A stretch of 64,000 nucleotides of DNA, from the NCBI GenBank assembly GCA_905203995.1, contig CAJKXZ010000006.1:18648-82647 (forward strand), in the 5' to 3' direction. The translations under genes and the position numbers were made by a program. The DNA is from an uncultured Methanomassiliicoccus sp. GTDB taxonomy: Archaea; Thermoplasmatota; Thermoplasmata; Methanomassiliicoccales; Methanomassiliicoccaceae. The notes under the pieces are model-generated. The model was not told the DNA's origin, made no database searches, and saw only the letters and a list, made by a program, of their open reading frames with translations. Of the stretch, positions 59,469-64,000 are shown in pieces; position 1 is the first letter of the stretch, and every line of letters begins with the position of its first letter.

Positions 59469-60563
59469 GTGAAAATCGGTTTTGTAATCAATCCTGTCGC
59501 TGGTCTCGGCGGTGCTGTCGGTTTAAAAGGAACTGATGGTGAAAGGTACGCTAAAGCCCTGCGGATGGGTGCTGTTTCACAGGTTGCCGCCCGTGCTACC
59601 ACTGCTTTGGCAACAGCTGGTGATCTGCTGGATACTCAATTCCAGACGGCCGGCGGAGCGATGGGCGCCGATGTCCTCAGCAAATTTACCAATCATTTCA
59701 CGGTAACTTATGTTCCGCAGGCCAAGACTAGTAAAGAAGATACTCAGGCCGCCTGCAAGTCTTTTACAGATATTGATCTGTTGATTTTTGTCGGCGGTGA
59801 CGGTACCGCCCGTGACATTCTGCAGGCTGGACAAGAGGTTCCCGTCTTAGGAATTCCCGCCGGCGTTAAAATGCATTCATCCGTTTTTGCCAACACTCCA
59901 GAGGAAGCTGGTAACCTGCTGCGCATGATTTTGATCAGCGGTTTTAAGATCCGTTCCGCGGAAGTTATGGATGTCGATGAAGATGCACTTAATGAAGACC
60001 GCATGAGCGCTTCTTTGTACGGTTATTTGCCTTCAATTGAGGAAAATGATTACATGCAGAGCTCCAAAGCCATGTCTTATGGTGCTTCCGATGAAGAAAT
60101 GAAGCAGGCGCTAGCCGAGCTCTTCGTTGCTGACATGGAGCAGGATGTGCTTTATCTTCTCGGCAGCGGCAGCACTATTGCGGCAGTCGGCCATAAATTA
60201 GGAATTGACAAAACGATGCTCGGCATTGATGTTTATTACAACGGCCGCCTGTTGGCTAAAGATGTCTCTGAAAAAGAGCTGCTGAAGTTCTTGGAGGAAT
60301 ACCAGCAAGCCCGGATTGTGGTCACGCCGATCGGTTCACAGGGCTTTATTTTCGGCCGCGGCAATCAACAGCTTTCAGCCGCCGTGATTCGTAAAGTGGG
60401 TGTGGAGAATGTGATTGTCTTAGCCACACCAGCTAAATTAAAGGAAATCAAGTTCCTCAAAGTCGATACCGGCGATAAAGAATTAGATGCGTTGTTCAAA
60501 TGTTATTTACAGATTGATGCCCAGAGCAAAGAAGAGAAGGTGGTCCGCGTCGCCGACGAGTGA
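59469..60563 (+). CDS. ATP-NAD kinase-like protein (COG3199)
   Basis: 364 residues. The start GFVINPVAGLGGAVGLKGTDG and the kinase motif LLIFVGGDGTARDILQAG, with LGIPAGVKMHSSVFANTPEEA, identify the predicted polyphosphate/ATP-dependent NAD kinase group found in archaea. The C-terminal GSGSTIAAVGHKLGIDKTMLGID is conserved too. Expected to make NADP. GTG start. Long relative to PpnK (about 300). Confidence 0.88.
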   Translation: MKIGFVINPVAGLGGAVGLKGTDGERYAKALRMGAVSQVAARATTALATAGDLLDTQFQTAGGAMGADVLSKFTNHFTVTYVPQAKTSKEDTQAACKSFTDIDLLIFVGGDGTARDILQAGQEVPVLGIPAGVKMHSSVFANTPEEAGNLLRMILISGFKIRSAEVMDVDEDALNEDRMSASLYGYLPSIEENDYMQSSKAMSYGASDEEMKQALAELFVADMEQDVLYLLGSGSTIAAVGHKLGIDKTMLGIDVYYNGRLLAKDVSEKELLKFLEEYQQARIVVTPIGSQGFIFGRGNQQLSAAVIRKVGVENVIVLATPAKLKEIKFLKVDTGDKELDALFKCYLQIDAQSKEEKVVRVADE

Positions 60564-60636
60564 AGCTTGCAAGCAGCGGCTGCATTTTTCTAAGCAGGGA
60601 TTAATTTATTAACTATTGTAAAGATAGGGGATAACG

Positions 60637-61542
60637 ATGGCAGTTTACGAAAGTATCTTGGACACTATCGGCCAGACGCCGGTGGTCCGTTTACAGAAGA
60701 TGGCACCTAAAAATGCGCAGGTGTATGTCAAGATTGAAAGTTTCAATCCTGCCGGTTCAATTAAAGACCGGGCAGTCCTAAGAATGATTGATGATGCGGA
60801 AGAAAAAGGACTGCTGAAGAGCGGCGGGGTGATTGTCGAACCGACGTCCGGCAATACAGGCATTGCCATTGCCCTGATCGCTGCCGCCCGCGGATACCGG
60901 GCGATTATTGTTATTCCAGATACCATGAGTAAAGAACGTACTGCCTTCATGAAAGCTTACGGGGCGGAGATTGTTTATACGCCGGGCAAAGACGGCATGG
61001 CCGGTGCCGTAGAAAAAGCCAATGAGCTCTGCCGGGAACTGGATGCGTTTATGCCCATGCAGTTCAGCAACTCGGCGAATATTGACGCACATTATATGAC
61101 GACCGCTAACGAAATTCTCAAAGATCTGCCGGATGTGGATTACATCTTTGCCGGCATTGGTACCGGCGGTACCGCTTCGGGCATCGGCCGCAGCCTGCGT
61201 GATTCCGGCTCCCGCGGAAAAGTGATCGGCGTTGAACCGGCGGAAAGCCCCCTCTTGAGTGAAGGCATTGCCGGGCCGCATAAAATCCAGGGCATTGGCG
61301 CTAACTTTGTACCGGATAACTACGATCCCGAAGCAGTCGATCACATTGTAACTGTCAAAGGTGATGATGCCATCGCTACCGCAGTCAGACTAGCTAGGGA
61401 AGAAGGAATTTTTGCCGGTATCTCTTCCGGGGCGGCGGTTTTTGCCGCACTGCAGCAGGCTGAAAAAGAGCGGAATAAAGTGATCCTAGCCATCCTGCCG
61501 GACGGCGGTGAACGTTACACCAGTTTAGGCATCTACGATTAA
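60637..61542 (+). CDS. cysK: Cysteine synthase (O-acetylserine sulfhydrylase)
   Basis: PLP enzyme of 301 residues, making cysteine from O-acetylserine and sulfide. PLP-Lys motif NPAGSIKDRAV near residue 40, EPTSGNTGIAIALIAAARGY, GIGTGGTASGIGRSL phosphate loop, GISSGAAVFAAL. Bacterial-type (group A) sequence. First gene of the cysK-metY-metA operon; ribosome site AGGGGATAACG. Confidence 0.95.
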   Translation: MAVYESILDTIGQTPVVRLQKMAPKNAQVYVKIESFNPAGSIKDRAVLRMIDDAEEKGLLKSGGVIVEPTSGNTGIAIALIAAARGYRAIIVIPDTMSKERTAFMKAYGAEIVYTPGKDGMAGAVEKANELCRELDAFMPMQFSNSANIDAHYMTTANEILKDLPDVDYIFAGIGTGGTASGIGRSLRDSGSRGKVIGVEPAESPLLSEGIAGPHKIQGIGANFVPDNYDPEAVDHIVTVKGDDAIATAVRLAREEGIFAGISSGAAVFAALQQAEKERNKVILAILPDGGERYTSLGIYD

Positions 61543-61563
61543 TAATTATAAGAAGGTAACAAC

Positions 61564-62850
61564 ATGCAAAATAAAAATAAATACAAATTTGAAACTATTC
61601 AAGTCCATGCTGGTCAGGAAACTCCTGATCCCGCTTCCGATTCCCGGGCTGTGCCCATTTATCAGACGACAGCTTACGTGTTCAAGAATTTTGATCATGC
61701 CGTCGCCCGTTTTGATCTTTCTGACCAAGGAAACATTTACGGAAGATTGACTAACACTACGCAAGAGATTTTTGAAAAAAGAATTGCTGCGCTGGAAGGC
61801 GGTGTAGCAGCGTTGGCCGTGGCTTCCGGAGCGGCAGCGGTTACTTACACCATCATGAATCTGGCTCAGGCCGGCGATCATATTGTTTCTTCACAAACGA
61901 TCTACGGCGGAACTTATAACCTGCTGGATCAGACTTTGCCGCAATACGGAATTAAAACTACCTTTGTTGATCCTGATGAAAAAGACAGTTTTAAAAAGGC
62001 TATCCAGCCCAATACAAAAGCGATCTTTATCGAAACCATCGGCAACCCTAATGCCAACATCATTGACATTGAAGAACTTGCCCAGCTTGCTCACGAAAAT
62101 AAGATTCCCTTAGTGGTGGACAGTACTTTTTCAACACCTTATCTGTTCAGGCCGTTTGAGTACGGGGCCGACATTGTTGTCCATTCAGCAACAAAATTCA
62201 TCGGCGGTCACGGTACGGCCATCGGCGGCGTGATTGTCGACAGCGGCAACTTTGACTGGAAAGCCAGCGGTAAGTTCCCTTCCTTAGTAGAACCTAATCC
62301 CAGTTATCACGGCGTGAGCTTTACAGAAGCCGCCGGGCCGGCTGCTTTTGTGACTAAAGTCCGAGCAATTCTGCTGCGGGATACGGGTGCCACTATTTCA
62401 CCAGTGAATGCTTTCATTTTCCTACAGGGTTTAGAAACTCTTTCATTACGCGTGGAAAGACACGTAGAGAATGCCCTGAAAGTGGTGGAATATCTCAACC
62501 AGCATCCGCAGGTAGAGAAAGTAAATCATCCCTCGCTGCCGGAGCATCCCAATCATGAGCTGTACAAAAAGTACTATCCTAACGGCGGTGCTTCCATCTT
62601 CACCTTCGATATCAAAGGCGGTGTGGCTGAGGCTAAAAAGTTTATTGATAAATTAGAAATATTCTCACTGCTAGCTAATGTCGCAGATGTGAAATCTTTA
62701 GTTATTCATCCCGCTACGACTACCCACGCCCAGCTGACTGAAGAAGAAAGGTTGTCACAAGGAATTAAACCCAATACTATCCGCCTCTCCATCGGTACCG
62801 AACACATCGATGATATCATTGCTGATCTCGAGCAGGCGTTAGGAAATTAA
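61564..62850 (+). CDS. metY: O-acetylhomoserine sulfhydrylase (MetY)
   Basis: 428-residue Cys/Met-metabolism PLP enzyme: YGRLTNTTQEIFEKRIAALEGG, ASGAAAVTYTIMNL, PLVVDSTFSTPYLFRPFEYGADIVVHSATKFIGGHGTAIGG (PLP Lys in SATKFIGG), GLETLSLRVERH. It uses O-acetylhomoserine and sulfide to form homocysteine, supplied by the MetA encoded next. Ribosome site AAGGTAAC. Confidence 0.95.
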   Translation: MQNKNKYKFETIQVHAGQETPDPASDSRAVPIYQTTAYVFKNFDHAVARFDLSDQGNIYGRLTNTTQEIFEKRIAALEGGVAALAVASGAAAVTYTIMNLAQAGDHIVSSQTIYGGTYNLLDQTLPQYGIKTTFVDPDEKDSFKKAIQPNTKAIFIETIGNPNANIIDIEELAQLAHENKIPLVVDSTFSTPYLFRPFEYGADIVVHSATKFIGGHGTAIGGVIVDSGNFDWKASGKFPSLVEPNPSYHGVSFTEAAGPAAFVTKVRAILLRDTGATISPVNAFIFLQGLETLSLRVERHVENALKVVEYLNQHPQVEKVNHPSLPEHPNHELYKKYYPNGGASIFTFDIKGGVAEAKKFIDKLEIFSLLANVADVKSLVIHPATTTHAQLTEEERLSQGIKPNTIRLSIGTEHIDDIIADLEQALGN

Positions 62851-62863
62851 AGGAGGATGCTTG

Positions 62864-63781
62864 ATGCCGATTAATATCCCTGATGATCTGCCCGCTGCGT
62901 CGATCCTGGAATCAGAGAAAATTTTCGTAATGAACGAAAATCGTGCCCGGCATCAGGATATCCGCCCGCTGGAGATTCTTATTCTCAATTTAATGCCGAC
63001 GAAAGTAGAGACGGAAACACAATTACTTCGTTTGCTGAGTAATAGTCCGATTCAGATTGATATCGATTTATTGCGTACTGAGTCCTATACCTCTAAGCAT
63101 ACTTCCGAAGATTATCTGACTCATTTTTACAAGACCTTTGACGAGATTAAAGATAAGAAATACGATGGCATGATCATTACCGGCGCTCCGCTGGAAAATA
63201 TGAGTTATGAGGATGTTGATTATTGGCCGGAACTCTGCCGTATTTTTGACTGGTCACTGACTAATTCTTTCTCAACTATGCATATCTGCTGGGGAGCATT
63301 AGCCGGCCTTTACTATCATTTCGGTGTTCCCAAACATCCTTTGGCGAAAAAGATCTCTGGCATCTATGCCCATGAGCCACTGGATTACTATCATCCACTG
63401 CTCCGAGGCTTTGACGACCTTTTTTACATGCCGCACTCCCGTTACATGGAGATTGATGAAGCGGATCTTAGCGGAGACTTGCAAGTCTTAGCCAGTTCAC
63501 CGGAAGCAGGAGCAGCGATCATCATGTCTGAAAAAAATAAACAGATTTTTGTCACTGGACATCTGGAATATGATACACTGACTCTTGCTGAAGAATATCA
63601 ACGGGATTTGCAGAGAGGTTTATCACCAACGATTCCTGAGAATTATTTTCCTGGCAATGATGTGAACTCACCGCCTAAAAAAATGTGGAGAAGTCATGCT
63701 AATATGCTCTTTTCCAACTGGCTGAACTATTATGTCTATCAACAAACACCATATGATCTGCTGAAAATCGGCAGATCTTAA
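62864..63781 (+). CDS. metA: Homoserine O-acetyltransferase (MetA family)
   Basis: 305 residues. Catalytic Cys in MHICWGALAGLYYHFGVPKH, and HSRYMEIDEADL, GHLEYD motifs of MetA. The acyl-CoA-selecting residue near position 110 reads GAPLE: a Glu here, as in Bacillus-type enzymes, indicates acetyl-CoA rather than succinyl-CoA (Gly in E. coli). This fits the following use by MetY. AAAGGAGG is spaced for ATG 62864; the TTG at 62861 is not used. Confidence 0.94.
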   Translation: MPINIPDDLPAASILESEKIFVMNENRARHQDIRPLEILILNLMPTKVETETQLLRLLSNSPIQIDIDLLRTESYTSKHTSEDYLTHFYKTFDEIKDKKYDGMIITGAPLENMSYEDVDYWPELCRIFDWSLTNSFSTMHICWGALAGLYYHFGVPKHPLAKKISGIYAHEPLDYYHPLLRGFDDLFYMPHSRYMEIDEADLSGDLQVLASSPEAGAAIIMSEKNKQIFVTGHLEYDTLTLAEEYQRDLQRGLSPTIPENYFPGNDVNSPPKKMWRSHANMLFSNWLNYYVYQQTPYDLLKIGRS

Positions 63782-63857
63782 TTTTCTTAATTTTAGTAAT
63801 TAGTTTAATTATCAGTGTTTGAATTTGTTAAGTTATGTAAAAAAAATAAAAAGGTTT

Positions 63858-63878
63858 ACTGACATCAATGATGTCAGT
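63858..63878 (+). terminator. Terminator of the cysK-metY-metA operon
   Basis: ACTGACATC-AAT-GATGTCAGT followed by TTATTTTG. Confidence 0.8.
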
Positions 63879-63888
63879 TTATTTTGTC

Positions 63889-64000
63889 TCACTGTTTCTT
63901 CTTCAGGAAGTAATAGGCTAAAGCCACAATAATGACGATGACGACGATTGCTGCTACGATGTAGTAGAGAGTGTTGTCATTGTCCTCTTTTGCTGGCTTG
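63889..64000 (-). CDS. C-terminal end of a membrane-anchored protein (partial)
   Basis: Reads in from the window's right edge on the minus strand. The last 36 residues are an acidic/linker piece (KPAKEDNDNTLYY), a transmembrane helix (IVAAIVVIVIIVALAYYFL) and a basic tail KKKQ: a C-terminal anchor of an exported surface protein. The rest lies outside the window. Confidence 0.6.
   Translation of the reverse strand, partial: KPAKEDNDNTLYYIVAAIVVIVIIVALAYYFLKKKQ

Overview
The window looks like a chromosome segment of a methanogenic archaeon of the Thermoplasmatota, most likely order Methanomassiliicoccales. The archaeal signs are a group II chaperonin (thermosome), SRP54 plus a 7S SRP RNA, TrmY, a PCNA-binding Nre repair protein, an archaeal-type PheT, TATA boxes about 25 nt before transcripts, and a phosphopantetheine adenylyltransferase/NTPase fusion of the kind known from Thermoplasma. 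The methanogen signs are a CfbB-type a,c-diamide synthase (coenzyme F430), a small siroheme reductase with two ferredoxin clusters, methanogenesis marker protein 2 and a DUF1638 protein. Only two genes end in TAG, as expected where amber is rare, but no pyrrolysine gene is present, so the order is an inference.

Layout. 0-5.3 kb: tightly overlapping trpEGDCFB operon (minus strand; trpB runs off the edge). 5.7-10.5 kb: a very large DUF4011/SF1 helicase with a C-terminal nuclease domain. 10.6-13 kb: cfbB and the siroheme reductase. 13-17.5 kb: DtxR regulator, a UbiA-UbiE pair, a copper-chaperone-like protein, AIM24, PIN-like and DUF1638 proteins. 17.8-21.3 kb: winged-helix protein with a histone-H1-like tail, iron-sulfur flavoprotein, two tandem serine recombinases, and an OB-fold protein. 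21.4-29.4 kb: thermosome, radical SAM/Nre repair pair, a GNAT / dead PolX / LarB operon, and divergent LarE. 29.4-38.1 kb: MscS channel, tRNA-Ala, flavodoxin, purB, regulator, coiled-coil protein, a candidate ncRNA, then srp54-trmY-Zn ribbon-CoaD fusion.

38-50 kb: BASS transporter, a FecBCD-type ABC importer, tRNA-Ser, pheT, SatP-like transporter, oligoendopeptidase F, thioesterase and an ABC-F ATPase. 50-58 kb: methyltransferase, hisD, parvulin, thioredoxin-like protein, an E2-like acyltransferase fold without its catalytic His, two DUF2769 proteins, the SRP RNA, methanogenesis marker 2 and an orphan ABC ATPase. 58-64 kb: a ribbon-helix-helix regulator followed by a truncated FtsZ, an NAD-kinase-like protein, and a cysK-metY-metA operon for sulfur amino acids.

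There is no integrated virus, CRISPR array or insertion sequence. The window is mainly core genome with several odd proteins. The most interesting are: a PolX homologue that has lost both its polymerase and PHP metal ligands and sits with larB; a short FtsZ lacking the T7 loop behind a ribbon-helix-helix gene, with repeated GTATGAC sites upstream; a candidate structured RNA with its own TATA box and T-run just before srp54; a UbiA/UbiE pair in a lineage where a membrane electron carrier is unsettled; and tandem serine recombinases next to an OB-fold protein that has a second, strong start site.
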